64,000 nt of DNA from Rhodoligotrophos defluvii (GCF_005281615.1 NZ_SZZM01000001.1:1415001-1479000), one strand, 5' to 3'; positions 37,614 to 46,398 are shown, counted from the stretch's first letter. Program-made: numbers and translations. Notes: generated by a model not told the origin, from the sequence alone.

Positions 37614-38587
37614 TCCAGGCTCTCCAACCATGCGGCGAGCGCGCGCAGCGTCGGTCCGTCCAGGCGGTCGAATGAGGGCATGCGGTTGCCTGGCTTGAGG
37701 TGCTGGGACGAGGCGATCCAGCCCGCGAGGTTGCCGACCGAGCCGTTGAGCCAGCCAGCACCGATGGAAAGCCGCCCCCCGACATGTGTGAGGTCCGGCC
37801 CGATCTCACCGTTCGCGCCCGCAAGGCCGCGCACAGTGTGGCAGCTGCCGCAACCCTCGCTTATGAAGGCCGCCCGCCCGGCTTGGTATTGTTCCGTGAT
37901 CGGAGCCGGCGCCGGCCGGGCCTGCGTCGAGAGCCAGTCATCGAACCGGTCGGCAGGTTTCACGACCACATAGAAGGCCATTTTGGCATGCTGCTCGCCG
38001 CAATACTCGGCGCACTGGCCGCGCGTGATTCCGGTCTCGGTCGGGGTGAAGGCGACCCGGTTCACATGCCCTGGAATCATATCGATCTTCCCGGCGAGAC
38101 TCGGAATCCAGAAGCTGTGAATGACATCTTTTGTGGTGACGGAGATGCTCACTGGGCGATCAACCGGCAGGCGGAGCTCGTTGGCGGTCTCGATGCGCTC
38201 GCCGTTTGGGCCGAGGTAATGCACCTCCCACCACCACATATGGCCAGTCACATGGATCTGCAGTGCCTCGTCTCCGGGCGGCGTGCTGATGCGCAGGCTG
38301 ACGAGGACGGTGTAGACCATCAGGGCGCCGAGCGTGACGGCGGGGAACACGAAGCCGCCAAGCGCGATGAAGGTGGTTTTCCGGAAAGGCGGATGGCGCC
38401 TGCGGCTGAGTATCGCCCAAGCGAGCAGGCCCATGACCAACACGAAGATCACCGCACCGGACACAAAGACAAGATTGCTGAGGGTGAGGATGGCCTCCGC
38501 CTGCGGACTGCGCGGTCCGTAGACGCTCTGAACCCCTTCTTGCCCCTCGAAAAGCGGAGCCACGGCCGATATGGATACCCACGCCAT
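37610..38587 (-). CDS. ctaC: cytochrome c oxidase subunit II with fused cytochrome c (caa3 type)
   Basis: A 325-residue periplasm-facing subunit. Two N-terminal membrane helices are followed by a cupredoxin domain with HMWWWEVHY and the CuA site GQCAEYCGEQHAKM (about 189-203), then a C-terminal cytochrome c with CGSCHT (about 245-250) and a Met ligand probably in NRMPSF. The fused heme domain defines a caa3-type oxidase able to accept electrons from membrane-attached cytochromes. It starts 8 bp after the upstream cytochrome c stop. Confidence 0.95.
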   Translation of the reverse strand: MAWVSISAVAPLFEGQEGVQSVYGPRSPQAEAILTLSNLVFVSGAVIFVLVMGLLAWAILSRRRHPPFRKTTFIALGGFVFPAVTLGALMVYTVLVSLRISTPPGDEALQIHVTGHMWWWEVHYLGPNGERIETANELRLPVDRPVSISVTTKDVIHSFWIPSLAGKIDMIPGHVNRVAFTPTETGITRGQCAEYCGEQHAKMAFYVVVKPADRFDDWLSTQARPAPAPITEQYQAGRAAFISEGCGSCHTVRGLAGANGEIGPDLTHVGGRLSIGAGWLNGSVGNLAGWIASSQHLKPGNRMPSFDRLDGPTLRALAAWLESLE

Positions 38588-38594
38588 GCCGGTA

Positions 38595-39038
38595 TCACCG
38601 CAGTGTGTATAGATAGGCGGCGATATGCCGAGCCCTGTCCTCGGGTATGCCCATGTCGGGCATGGCGGTGCGGGGAGCCATGTCGGGTGCGTTCATCACC
38701 CAACGCACGAGATTATCCGGCGTGTTGGGATACTGGCCCGCAATGAAGGCGCGGAGGGCAAATTCGGTTAACGGAGGCCCGACGATGCCGTCCGCCGACC
38801 GGATACCCGGAATGGTGTGGCAAGCCGGACAGCCATATTCCCGGATGAAGCTTGCGCCAGCCTGCGCATCGCCCCCAACGATGCGCATGCCCTGCGGGAT
38901 CTCCGAGTCCTCGCACCCCGCAAGCGCCAGCATGATCAGCAGCGCGGCCCCGGCGGCTCGCGCTGGAGCGCGTTCGAGGGACGGTCGGGCTAGCGTGCGT
39001 GATCGGCCGGGTCGCGGATCTCGTCGGGCGATCATCAT
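38595..39038 (-). CDS. lipoprotein cytochrome c
   Basis: A 147-residue protein with a lipobox (MLALAGC, lipidated Cys near 42), so it is anchored in the membrane facing the periplasm. It has one heme-binding CPACH (about 70-75) and a possible Met ligand in TAMPDMGIP. ATG 39038 overlaps the upstream diheme cytochrome stop by 4 bp. It probably passes electrons from the dehydrogenase cytochromes to CoxII. Confidence 0.88.
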   Translation of the reverse strand: MMIARRDPRPGRSRTLARPSLERAPARAAGAALLIMLALAGCEDSEIPQGMRIVGGDAQAGASFIREYGCPACHTIPGIRSADGIVGPPLTEFALRAFIAGQYPNTPDNLVRWVMNAPDMAPRTAMPDMGIPEDRARHIAAYLYTLR

Positions 39039-39976
39039 TCCAAACCAGCTCCACCCGGCTGGCTTTCGTTTACGCCGCCCTCCCCCTGCTGGGCGCCGCT
39101 GGTGCCACGCCCGCTGCCCTGGACCCCGCCAGGCTGTCTCTGGCCAGGTCGGGTGGTACCCGTCGGGCTCTGCGCAGGCTGGCCGCGCGGGGCCGTGCCG
39201 GCGCTCCCACCGGAGGCCGGTGCAGGCTCCGTCTCTTGGGCTGGACGGGTCCCTGGCGGTCCGCGCTCTCCGACCTGCTCGAGCGTGAGATAGAGGTCTT
39301 CTTGGGGTGTCACCTCCGCCGGCCGCAGCGAGGCGAAGTAAAGCGAGACAGCGCGGATCTGGTCGTCCGTCATGTTCTTCGCCACGAATTCCATGATGTT
39401 GAGGGGGTCGCCATCCCGCACCCCTCGCTTCCATAGCATCAACTGGTGCTCCAAGTAGGGGGCGAACTGGCCGGCGAGAAAGGGGTAGATGGGCGGCGCG
39501 CCGGCGCCGTCCTCGCCATGACAGGTGTTGCAGGCCGGAACACCGCGACCGGGCACGCCGATCGCTGCGATAGCGCCGCCAATCTGCAACACTTGCTGAT
39601 CGACATCTGGCGGGGGCGGGTACGGGGCATCGTCGATCGCCGCATAATAGGCGGAGACGTCCGCCATCTCGGCGTCGGTCATCTCGCGGGCCACCTGCTG
39701 CATCACCTCGTTGGGTCGGAGGCCGGCGGCGAAATCCTTGAGCGTCTTGTAGAGATACCAGGCGCTCTGGTCGCTCAGGCGCGGAAAGGCGCCGCTGCTG
39801 TCGCCCGAACCGTTGAGATCGTGACAGCGGGCGCAGGCGATCCCTCCCGCCTCCTCGTAGAAGCCCCCGGTCGCGACCCAGCGCCCGCGATTGACGTCCG
39901 GCCCTGCTGCCATGGCTGCGGAAGCCGCGGCGGCGGCAGCCCCTAACGCAACCAGGATGGCAGTCCGGTGTCTCAT
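39035..39976 (-). CDS. periplasmic diheme cytochrome c with Pro/Gly-rich tail
   Basis: A 313-residue protein with a signal peptide (MRHRTAILVALGAAAAAASA) and two class I cytochrome c domains, CARCHDLNGSGD and CNTCHGEDGAG. The last 75 or so residues are a low-complexity Pro/Gly/Gln/Ser tail that could serve as a wall or membrane spacer. ATG 39976 overlaps the GMC gene stop by 4 bp. It is related to the diheme cytochrome at 42908 (same YPPPP-D linker), so the operon carries two copies. Confidence 0.9.
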   Translation of the reverse strand: MRHRTAILVALGAAAAAASAAMAAGPDVNRGRWVATGGFYEEAGGIACARCHDLNGSGDSSGAFPRLSDQSAWYLYKTLKDFAAGLRPNEVMQQVAREMTDAEMADVSAYYAAIDDAPYPPPPDVDQQVLQIGGAIAAIGVPGRGVPACNTCHGEDGAGAPPIYPFLAGQFAPYLEHQLMLWKRGVRDGDPLNIMEFVAKNMTDDQIRAVSLYFASLRPAEVTPQEDLYLTLEQVGERGPPGTRPAQETEPAPASGGSAGTAPRGQPAQSPTGTTRPGQRQPGGVQGSGRGTSGAQQGEGGVNESQPGGAGLE

Positions 39977-41742
39977 GTCGGCACCAGCGGGCGGGGATTC
40001 TTGAGATAGTCGTTGATCATGTGCTCGACCGCCCAATAGGCGAGGGCGCCAACCGTGTCGGTCGGGTTATAGCCGGCATTCTGGGGGAACACGGAAGAAC
40101 CCATCACCCAGAGGTTATGGAGGTCCCAGGACTGCAGGAACTTGTTGACGACGCTCCTGGTCGGATTGGTTCCCATGATTGCGCCGCCCGTGTTGTGTGT
40201 CGTCTGGTAGGGAACGATGCTGTAGTGGTCGTCCAGCCAGTTGACGGAGATTTGCTGCCCGCCCATCGCACGCGCGATTTCCCAGGCCCTGCTCGTCACG
40301 TAGCGCGACATCAGCCGGTCGTTATGCGGGAAGTCGAAGGTGATCATGCCCAGCGGCTGGCCAAAGGCATCGGTATAGGTCCGGTCAAGGCCGATATAGT
40401 TGCCTCTGTGCGGCATGGACGAGCCGTGCACGGTCAGCGTCGCCGTGCTGTTGTAGTGGCGCTGAACCGCCTTCTTCCACGCGACGCCCCAGCGCGCGGT
40501 CCCGTCGGGCACGGGATGCCGGTGGATCGGCCGTCCGGTGGTCGTATAGGCGGCGATATAGGCCCCGCCGATGAAGCCGAGCTCCGAGTGGTCGAAGCTG
40601 CCGGTGTTGAAATCGTCTATGGCGGTGCCGAGCGCGCCGGCGCCCATGAACGGGTTCAGGCGCACGTCGGGCGCATAGAAGACGCTCGCGCCGCTCATCG
40701 TCTGGTAGGTGTAGTTGCGACCGACCGTGCCTTCGCCGGTCACAGGGTCGTAGGGCGCGCCGATCCCCGAATTCAGCATCAGCACGACATTGTGGTGCGC
40801 GAAGGCGCACAGCGCCACCAACTCGGCCGGCTGGAACACCTCCCTGCCGCGCGCATCGATATAGGTGACGCCGGTGGCGCGCTTGGATCCGCGATCCCAT
40901 TCCACTCGCAGCACGTAGGACTGGAGCCTGAGCTCGAAATTCTCGTTGGCCATGGCGAAGGGCAGGATCGCCACCTGCGGGCTGGCTTTGGCGAAGTGCT
41001 CGCAGCCATAGGTCTCGCAGAAGCCGCAATACATGCAGGGCTGGAATTTTGCCCCGTAAGGATTGGTGTAGTGCCGCGTGACGTTGGACGAGGGCACCGG
41101 GAAGGGATGGTATCCGAGACCGGAGGTCGCGTTTGCGAACAGGTGGCCGGCATAGGCCTGCTTCATGGGCGGGTTCGGATAGGGCTCGCTGCGCGGACCC
41201 TCGAACGGGTTGCCGCCTTCCTGGATTTTGCCGTTCAGGTTGCCCGCGATGCCGGAGGTGCCGCAGATCTTCTCGAAGAACATGTAATACGGCTCGAGCT
41301 CCTCATAGGTGATGCCCCAGTCCTGGATCGTGAGGTCAGCGGGAAGGAAATCCTTGCCGTAGCGTTCCTCGACCCAGCTCCGCAGCACGAAGGACTCGGG
41401 CTGGAAGCGCCAGGTCTGGCCGTTCCAGTGCACCATGGCCCCGCCAGCTCCCGTACCGGGAAGGAACGAGCCGAGCTGCCGCATCGGCAGCGCCTTCTGA
41501 CCAATCACATTGCGGAAGGTGATGGTCTGGACGCTCGGATCCTGCATCAACCCATGCCGCACGGAGTACTTCAGCTCGTCATGCATGTAGGGGGACTGGA
41601 AGTCGGGAATTGTCTGGCGCATGCGGCCGCGCTCCAGTGCCACCACGGAGTAGCCCTCTTCCGCCAGCTCCTTTCCCAGGATCGCGGCGGTCGCTCCGCC
41701 GCCGACCAGCGCCACGTCGACCGGCTTCATCCGGATCGCCAT
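39973..41742 (-). CDS. GMC-type FAD-dependent dehydrogenase (gluconate/glucose dehydrogenase large subunit-like)
   Basis: A 589-residue flavoprotein. The FAD-binding loop is VALVGGGATAAILGKELAEE near residues 8-27. The catalytic C-terminal region has YQTTHNTGG and NAGYNPTDTVGAL, with the His-Asn pair of GMC enzymes. A CMYCGFCETYGCEHF cysteine cluster near residue 235 is a candidate iron-sulfur site, as reported for FAD-glucose dehydrogenase alpha subunits. ATG 41742 has AAGGAG upstream. It has no signal of its own and probably hitch-hikes on the Tat-exported small subunit encoded just before it. It oxidises a sugar, sugar acid or alcohol and feeds cytochromes. Confidence 0.92.
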   Translation of the reverse strand: MAIRMKPVDVALVGGGATAAILGKELAEEGYSVVALERGRMRQTIPDFQSPYMHDELKYSVRHGLMQDPSVQTITFRNVIGQKALPMRQLGSFLPGTGAGGAMVHWNGQTWRFQPESFVLRSWVEERYGKDFLPADLTIQDWGITYEELEPYYMFFEKICGTSGIAGNLNGKIQEGGNPFEGPRSEPYPNPPMKQAYAGHLFANATSGLGYHPFPVPSSNVTRHYTNPYGAKFQPCMYCGFCETYGCEHFAKASPQVAILPFAMANENFELRLQSYVLRVEWDRGSKRATGVTYIDARGREVFQPAELVALCAFAHHNVVLMLNSGIGAPYDPVTGEGTVGRNYTYQTMSGASVFYAPDVRLNPFMGAGALGTAIDDFNTGSFDHSELGFIGGAYIAAYTTTGRPIHRHPVPDGTARWGVAWKKAVQRHYNSTATLTVHGSSMPHRGNYIGLDRTYTDAFGQPLGMITFDFPHNDRLMSRYVTSRAWEIARAMGGQQISVNWLDDHYSIVPYQTTHNTGGAIMGTNPTRSVVNKFLQSWDLHNLWVMGSSVFPQNAGYNPTDTVGALAYWAVEHMINDYLKNPRPLVPT

Positions 41743-41756
41743 CGTCGTCTCCTTGC

Positions 41757-42533
41757 TTAGCGGGTTGCGTGGTGGCTGTGCGATCGCGCGCTTTGCGCCA
41801 TGCTCATGGGCGGGCGCTCGTAGGGCTGGTTGTACTCGGTGACGAGGTCCACATACTGGGCATAAGCGCCGGGAAAGCCGATCATGCGCCAGGAGATCAT
41901 GTCCTGGTTGCCGCCATAGGCGGGGTCGGCGAACCACCCTTCGATCGTGTTTGCAAGCAGCGTCTCGAAGAACACCGAGCTCGGCATGGACGGGAGCGGC
42001 ACCTCGCCCGATTCCAGCATTTCCAGGATGGTGATCTGGTCAGCCACGGGCAGATCCCAGAATTCCGTGCCGCCGCCCTCGCGCTGGGAAAGCCAGGTCC
42101 GGATCTCCTGGATGCCGGTGCGGTAGAGCTGCGCGGGCGTGAACGGCAGCTGATATCCTTGCTGCGAGGTGCCAAGATCCCAAGGACCCTCGAGATACAT
42201 CCTGGCCCCCACACCATAGGCGCCTGCAAGCTGGCGATCGATGAACTCGGGAACGCCCGCCCACACCGCACCCGGCCATTTCTCGTCCGGGGGAATCAGC
42301 CGGTCGACCGCGGCCTCGACGAAGCGGGCCTCGTCCAGGGTGAAAAAGAACATGACGTCCTGATGCCCAGCGCGAGGGTCCCCGGCGGGCAGACCACCGC
42401 CGACGGGGGAGGTCGGCGGGGCAACGGGTTCAGTTTGCGCCGCGGCGGGCGTGATGAGGCGCTCGGGAACGGCCGCCACTGCGCCTGCCGCCCCTGCGGC
42501 CTTGAAAAGGCTCCGTCGCGAAAGTTTTTCCAT
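41757..42533 (-). CDS. gluconate 2-dehydrogenase subunit 3-like protein (Tat-exported)
   Basis: A 258-residue small subunit with a twin-arginine signal (SRRSLFKAAGAAGAVAAVPE) and a long Pro-rich segment. A gluconate dehydrogenase subunit 3 domain follows (FFTLDEARFVEAAVDRLIPP, WAGVPEFIDRQLAG, FFETLLANTIEGWFADPAYG). In this family it escorts the FAD subunit across the membrane. It precedes the GMC gene by 14 bp, consistent with a heterodimer or heterotrimer that includes cytochrome c. Confidence 0.9.
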   Translation of the reverse strand: MEKLSRRSLFKAAGAAGAVAAVPERLITPAAAQTEPVAPPTSPVGGGLPAGDPRAGHQDVMFFFTLDEARFVEAAVDRLIPPDEKWPGAVWAGVPEFIDRQLAGAYGVGARMYLEGPWDLGTSQQGYQLPFTPAQLYRTGIQEIRTWLSQREGGGTEFWDLPVADQITILEMLESGEVPLPSMPSSVFFETLLANTIEGWFADPAYGGNQDMISWRMIGFPGAYAQYVDLVTEYNQPYERPPMSMAQSARSHSHHATR

Positions 42534-42553
42534 TTCCTTCCTCCCTTCGATTG

Positions 42554-42907
42554 TTATTCCTGCACAAGCTTCTCCATGCAGAAGGCGTGGGCGTCGGTCC
42601 CTTCCCACTCGCTGCAGAGCTTGGCGCTCGGCAGCTCGGGCAAGCTGACTTCGGAGCTTCCCGACTGAGTTTCCTTGATGCCGCTGTAGCCTGTCGTAAT
42701 GGCATTGGTGACGCCGGCTCCGACCTGCGCCACGTAATCGTTCGGCCAGCCGTACTGGTTGGTCCCGCCGTCTTGGCTGCTGGATTGTGGCGCCGTATCG
42801 GTCGCGCTCTCCTCGATCCCTTGCGCAAACACAATGCCGGGCAGCAAGGCCCCGAGTGCCGCGTAAACAACCGCCTTGGCGTTTCGCTTGAGAGACCGCG
42901 CAGCCAT
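42554..42907 (-). CDS. hypothetical exported protein
   Basis: A 117-residue protein with a signal peptide (AVVYAALGALLPGIVFAQ) and a Ser/Gln/Gly-rich mature part, with two Cys (LCSEWEG and FCMEKLV) that could form a disulfide. It begins right after the diheme cytochrome stop and ends 20 bp before the Tat subunit start, so it is co-transcribed with the dehydrogenase. No family is recognised. Confidence 0.75.
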   Translation of the reverse strand: MAARSLKRNAKAVVYAALGALLPGIVFAQGIEESATDTAPQSSSQDGGTNQYGWPNDYVAQVGAGVTNAITTGYSGIKETQSGSSEVSLPELPSAKLCSEWEGTDAHAFCMEKLVQE

Positions 42908-43675
42908 CTACTTCACTCCAGGGATTTCATCGGGAATGGGCGTGATCATCGGCGGGGGAGAGACTGCGGCGGTTGGCCCACCCGTTGGTTCCGGCGTCAC
43001 CTCGGGCGGCCGCAGGGAAGCGAAATACTGCGCCGCCGCCTCGATCTGCTGGTCCGTCATGAGGCTGGCGATATAGGCCATGATCCCGAACGCCTCGCCT
43101 GTCCGCTCGCCTTTCTTGAAGAGGTGAAGCTGCTCTCTGAGGTAGGTGGCGTACTGCCCGCCGATGAACGGATAGGTGGGCGGAAGGCCAATGCCCTCCG
43201 GGCCGTGGCAGTTCACGCATGCCTGTATCCCCTGCTCGGGAGCTCCCATTGCCGATAGAAGCGCGCCTTGCTGCAGGATTTCGGGGTCAACATTGGGTGG
43301 CGGAGGGTAGGGAGCATCTTCGAGCGAAGCGTAGAATGCCGAGACGTCCCGCATCTCCTTCTCGCTCAGAGCCTTGGCGATCGGCTGCATGATCTGGCTG
43401 GGCCAAGCGCCGGATGCGAAAGCCTGCAGGGCCTCTACCATATATCGATAAGTCTGGTCGGTCAGGCGGGGGAAACCCGCAGTGCTGTCGCCTGCGCCAT
43501 CCATGCCATGGCAGCGGAAGCAGGCTCCTCCGGGGGATCTGTCATAGGTGCCGACCGCGATCGCCCGCCCATTTTCGATGTCGGCCTCGGCCGCGTCCTG
43601 CGCCTGGCCGGACATTGCTGTTGCAATGATTGCGCCGGCGGCAATGCCTGCTGTCAGCAGCTTCCGGAAGGGCAT
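42908..43675 (-). CDS. periplasmic diheme cytochrome c (first gene of the operon)
   Basis: A 255-residue protein with signal peptide (FRKLLTAGIAAGAIIATAM) and two heme sites, CFRCHGMDGAGD and CVNCHGPEGIG. A Pro-rich tail follows. It is a paralogue of the protein at 39035 (shared AYPPPP-type linker, ADVSAFYAS-like helix). It opens the operon, with a candidate EcfG-type promoter just upstream at 43702-43727. It probably accepts electrons from the dehydrogenase. Confidence 0.9.
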   Translation of the reverse strand: MPFRKLLTAGIAAGAIIATAMSGQAQDAAEADIENGRAIAVGTYDRSPGGACFRCHGMDGAGDSTAGFPRLTDQTYRYMVEALQAFASGAWPSQIMQPIAKALSEKEMRDVSAFYASLEDAPYPPPPNVDPEILQQGALLSAMGAPEQGIQACVNCHGPEGIGLPPTYPFIGGQYATYLREQLHLFKKGERTGEAFGIMAYIASLMTDQQIEAAAQYFASLRPPEVTPEPTGGPTAAVSPPPMITPIPDEIPGVK

Positions 43676-43701
43676 GCTGTCCCCCCTTGAGTTGAGGGTC
43701 C

Positions 43702-43727
43702 AACCGGCTTTTTTCGAGATTTGTTCC
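43702..43727 (-). promoter_or_regulatory. candidate EcfG-type promoter of the dehydrogenase/oxidase operon
   Basis: On the minus strand GGAAC (43723-43727) is followed by 17 nt and gGTT (43702-43705). This matches the alphaproteobacterial general-stress sigma consensus GGAAC-N16/17-xGTT. The -10 element ends about 27 bp before the start codon of the first cytochrome gene. Confidence 0.5.
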
Positions 43728-43825
43728 CGCTAGAGGCAAAAAATCAGGCTGCGGTCGGCCGGGGTTCCGGAGGTCCGAGAATTTGGAGACGAAGAGTTGG
43801 TAGGCTCTTTACCCGATCGACGGCT

Positions 43826-44200
43826 TCACTCTTCCGGACCGTCAGGTGCCAGATTGGGCACGCGATCGAGCGCGGCGACCGGCAGATAGCCCGTTTCGGT
43901 TCCGTAGGAGACCAGGCACCAGTCGCCTTGGCATGCGTGAAGCTGGACAGTGCCTCCTGCGGGTATCAGGTATTTGCGCTCACAGGAAAAGCTCGGCCCG
44001 ATACGCATCATCACCTCGCCCTGAACCTCCGCCAAAGGTCGAGTGCCAAGTTCCTGGTCCAAGTTGGCGGCGCGAGCCGAAAATCCGGCACTGGAGCACT
44101 CGTCCATTCTCGGAGACGCTTCCTGTGACTGGACGCTTGAAGCGAGGGCGACTGCATTGCCAAGCGCGACTGCCAAGAAGATTTCGACCAGATGTTTCAT
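43826..44200 (-). CDS. exported SH3-like domain protein
   Basis: A 124-residue protein with a signal peptide (LVEIFLAVALGNAVALASS) and a C-terminal bacterial SH3-like segment (MMRIGPSFSCERKYLIPAGG, QGDWCLVSYGTETGYLPVAAL). Such domains bind peptidoglycan or proteins in the envelope. Several Cys suggest disulfides. An AAGAAGGG ribosome site precedes ATG 44200. It follows the membrane protein gene at 44211 by 10 bp, so the two are probably co-transcribed. Confidence 0.8.
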   Translation of the reverse strand: MKHLVEIFLAVALGNAVALASSVQSQEASPRMDECSSAGFSARAANLDQELGTRPLAEVQGEVMMRIGPSFSCERKYLIPAGGTVQLHACQGDWCLVSYGTETGYLPVAALDRVPNLAPDGPEE

Positions 44201-44210
44201 ATTGCCCTTC

Positions 44211-44813
44211 TTAACGCTCGCTGCCTCGCAACCGACCCGCATCCAGGCCAAGGCGTTGCTGGCGCCCGATGACCCAACCGGCGAGCAACGCACCCCCCGC
44301 CGCCCCGAGCACGTCAAGCACAAGATCGACGATCGTGTCTCCGACACGGAGATTTAAGAAGATCATCTCGATGATTTCCCAAGCGACGCCCAGCCCGAAG
44401 CCTATGGCAACGATTGTGCAAATGAAGGTGAAGCTCTGAGGTGCACCGCCGATGACGCCCCGCGTCCATCCGAGGTGGCCGATCGCGGACATGACAGCGA
44501 GAGAGCTGAACACGTGTACTACTTCGTCATACCAGACGACCCGATTGAAGTAGTCGAAGGACCATCCAAGCGCGTTCAGGATCGCCGCAAGAATCACGAG
44601 CAGCTTCAACAGGCCGGGCAGACGATCCTGTATCAGCAGGAATGTAAGTGAGACCACGAAGAAGGCGGCAATGGCCCAGGCGCCGTTCCATCTCTGCAAC
44701 CACAGAACTGCCACGAATGCGATGGCTTGCAGCAGAACGCCCAGCCAGGCGAGTGCGCGGAACGTGCCGCTGCCGATCGGCAGGCCTATGCTGCTGCCGG
44801 GGGACCGGGACAT
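44211..44813 (-). CDS. DUF2238/YjdF-like membrane protein
   Basis: A 200-residue inner-membrane protein with about five hydrophobic segments. YDEVVHVFSSLAVMSAIGHL, GLGVAWEIIEMIF and GDTIVDLVLDVLGAAGGALL carry the His/Glu/Asp pattern of the YjdF/DUF2238 family, whose function is not known. ATG 44813 is chosen over three upstream in-frame ATGs because GGAGGG lies just before it. It may share a transcript with the SH3-like gene. Confidence 0.82.
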   Translation of the reverse strand: MSRSPGSSIGLPIGSGTFRALAWLGVLLQAIAFVAVLWLQRWNGAWAIAAFFVVSLTFLLIQDRLPGLLKLLVILAAILNALGWSFDYFNRVVWYDEVVHVFSSLAVMSAIGHLGWTRGVIGGAPQSFTFICTIVAIGFGLGVAWEIIEMIFLNLRVGDTIVDLVLDVLGAAGGALLAGWVIGRQQRLGLDAGRLRGSER

Positions 44814-45017
44814 GAGCCCTCCATTGATCCAGATCATGCTGTTCATCGCCACGGCCCAAAGATGGCCCAAGCCAGCCAGCTCCGTTTATCCGGTCAGATC
44901 GATGTCTTCGGAGCGCTGAAAGTGGCGAACGACGAGTGAAATCGGAACACCGGTCAGACGTTCCGAATAATCCGGTTCACAGTGCACGGATCGCCGGATC
45001 GCATGGAAGGAGCGCCC

Positions 45018-45722
45018 GTGATCGACAAACTCTCCAGCGTGATTGGCCGCCGGGAGTGGCCCGTCGTAGTCGCCCTGTTCCTGCCCGCGGCCGCCCTTTG
45101 GGGCTTTATCGAGCTCGCGGATGAAGTTGCGGAGGGGGGCACGAAAGCTGTGGATCGGGCTCTGCTTCTTGCGTTGCGCAGCCCGGGCGACCCGGCGCAG
45201 CCGTTGGGCCCCGAATGGCTCGAGGTAATGATGCGCGACTTCACGGCTCTGGGCGGTGTCGGCGTGCTGACGCTGATCACGGCTGCGACAATCGGCTACC
45301 TTCTTTTGCTTGGCAAGCCCAGAGCGGGATTTGCCGTGCTCATCGCCGTTGGCGGGGGCATTCTCCTGAGCACCGCCGTCAAGATGGGCATCGACAGGCC
45401 AAGACCTGAGCTGGTGCCTTATGCCACCTATGTCTCTACCGCGAGCTTTCCCAGCGGTCACTCGATGATGGCGACGGTGGTCTATCTCACATTGGCCGCC
45501 ATGCTTGCCCGCGTGCGACCTCGTTGGCAGACAAAGACTTACATCCTGTCGTGGGCGGTTCTGATTTCGCTGCTCGTGGGCGTGAGCCGTGTCTATCTCG
45601 GTGTCCACTGGCCGACGGATGTGCTGGCCGGGTGGACGGTCGGCTCGGCTTGGGCGCTCACGTGCTGGCTCGTCACCCTATGGCTGCAGCGCAGAAACGG
45701 TGTGGAGAGCGAGCTCGGCTAG
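45018..45722 (+). CDS. PAP2-superfamily phosphatase
   Basis: A 234-residue membrane phosphatase of the PAP2/undecaprenyl-pyrophosphate phosphatase type. The three motifs are complete: KMGIDRPRP, PSGHSMMA, and SRVYLGVHWPTD. It dephosphorylates lipid phosphates on the periplasmic face. The start is taken as GTG 45018 because AAGGAG (45006-45011) is correctly spaced before it; an in-frame ATG at 45003 contains that site and lacks one of its own. Confidence 0.9.
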   Translation: MIDKLSSVIGRREWPVVVALFLPAAALWGFIELADEVAEGGTKAVDRALLLALRSPGDPAQPLGPEWLEVMMRDFTALGGVGVLTLITAATIGYLLLLGKPRAGFAVLIAVGGGILLSTAVKMGIDRPRPELVPYATYVSTASFPSGHSMMATVVYLTLAAMLARVRPRWQTKTYILSWAVLISLLVGVSRVYLGVHWPTDVLAGWTVGSAWALTCWLVTLWLQRRNGVESELG

Positions 45723-45758
45723 CCTGTAAAGGTCGCCTCAATTTTTGCGCACATTAAG

Positions 45759-45783
45759 GGAACTGGCCACCAGGCCGCATGTT
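45759..45783 (+). promoter_or_regulatory. candidate EcfG-type promoter upstream of EF-hand gene
   Basis: GGAAC (45759-45763), 16 nt, then tGTT (45780-45783) fits the EcfG consensus. It lies about 180 bp upstream of the EF-hand gene, implying a long leader if used. Confidence 0.4.
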
Positions 45784-45963
45784 GAATGCGAAGCGGGGTG
45801 CCGGCAACTGAGGCTGGCCATTGCGGATGGCTCTAGTTGTTCCGCCCGCGATCCACAGGATCACCGAACAGAGGGACCCGTTCGGATGCCCCGGCCGGGT
45901 CACTGAATGGCGTAGACCGGCGCCTCGTTCATCGAAAAACCTGAAACGAAGAAGGAGACTCCA

Positions 45964-46398
45964 ATGGCAAACACTCAATGGACCAAGACCCTTCTCGCCT
46001 CGACGGTCGCGCTTGGGCTCTTTGCTGCACCGGCCGCTGCTGTGGAAGATTTCAGCGCGTGGGACACCAACGACGATGCCGGTCTGAACAATGAAGAGTT
46101 CGCGACAGGTTTTGGCGATGTCGGGGTGTTCGACGACTGGGACACCAATAACGACGACATGCTATCCCAGAGCGAGTTCGATGCTGGTTACGGCGAGCTC
46201 GATACGGCCGAGGCGAACTTTAACGGGACAGTGGACTACGACGCGTGGGACGCGAACGACGACGATCTCCTGTCGGAGAACGAGTTCTACGACGGCGTGT
46301 ACACCAACTACGATGATGACGGCGACAATATCATCGAAGAGCCCGAGTTCGCCGATATCGGCGACGACATCGGAGACGGTGGGTTCTGGGACGTCTAG
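45964..46398 (+). CDS. exported EF-hand-like calcium-binding protein
   Basis: A 144-residue, strongly acidic secreted protein with a signal peptide (TLLASTVALGLFAAPAAAVE). Four EF-hand-like 12-residue loops are visible: DTNDDAGLNNEE, DTNNDDMLSQSE, DANDDDLLSENE and a DDDGDNIIEEPE loop. Each is preceded by an aromatic W-D or Y-D. Spacing is about 30 residues, as in tandem EF-hand pairs. GAAGGAGACTCCA gives a good ribosome site. It probably binds calcium in the periplasm or outside the cell. The role is unknown. Confidence 0.85.
   Translation: MANTQWTKTLLASTVALGLFAAPAAAVEDFSAWDTNDDAGLNNEEFATGFGDVGVFDDWDTNNDDMLSQSEFDAGYGELDTAEANFNGTVDYDAWDANDDDLLSENEFYDGVYTNYDDDGDNIIEEPEFADIGDDIGDGGFWDV

Noticed and set aside
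44944-44964. GGAAC...GTTCC dyad upstream of the PAP2 gene as an EcfG promoter
   Set aside because: The spacing between GGAAC and the next GTT is about 10 nt, too short for the consensus in either direction.
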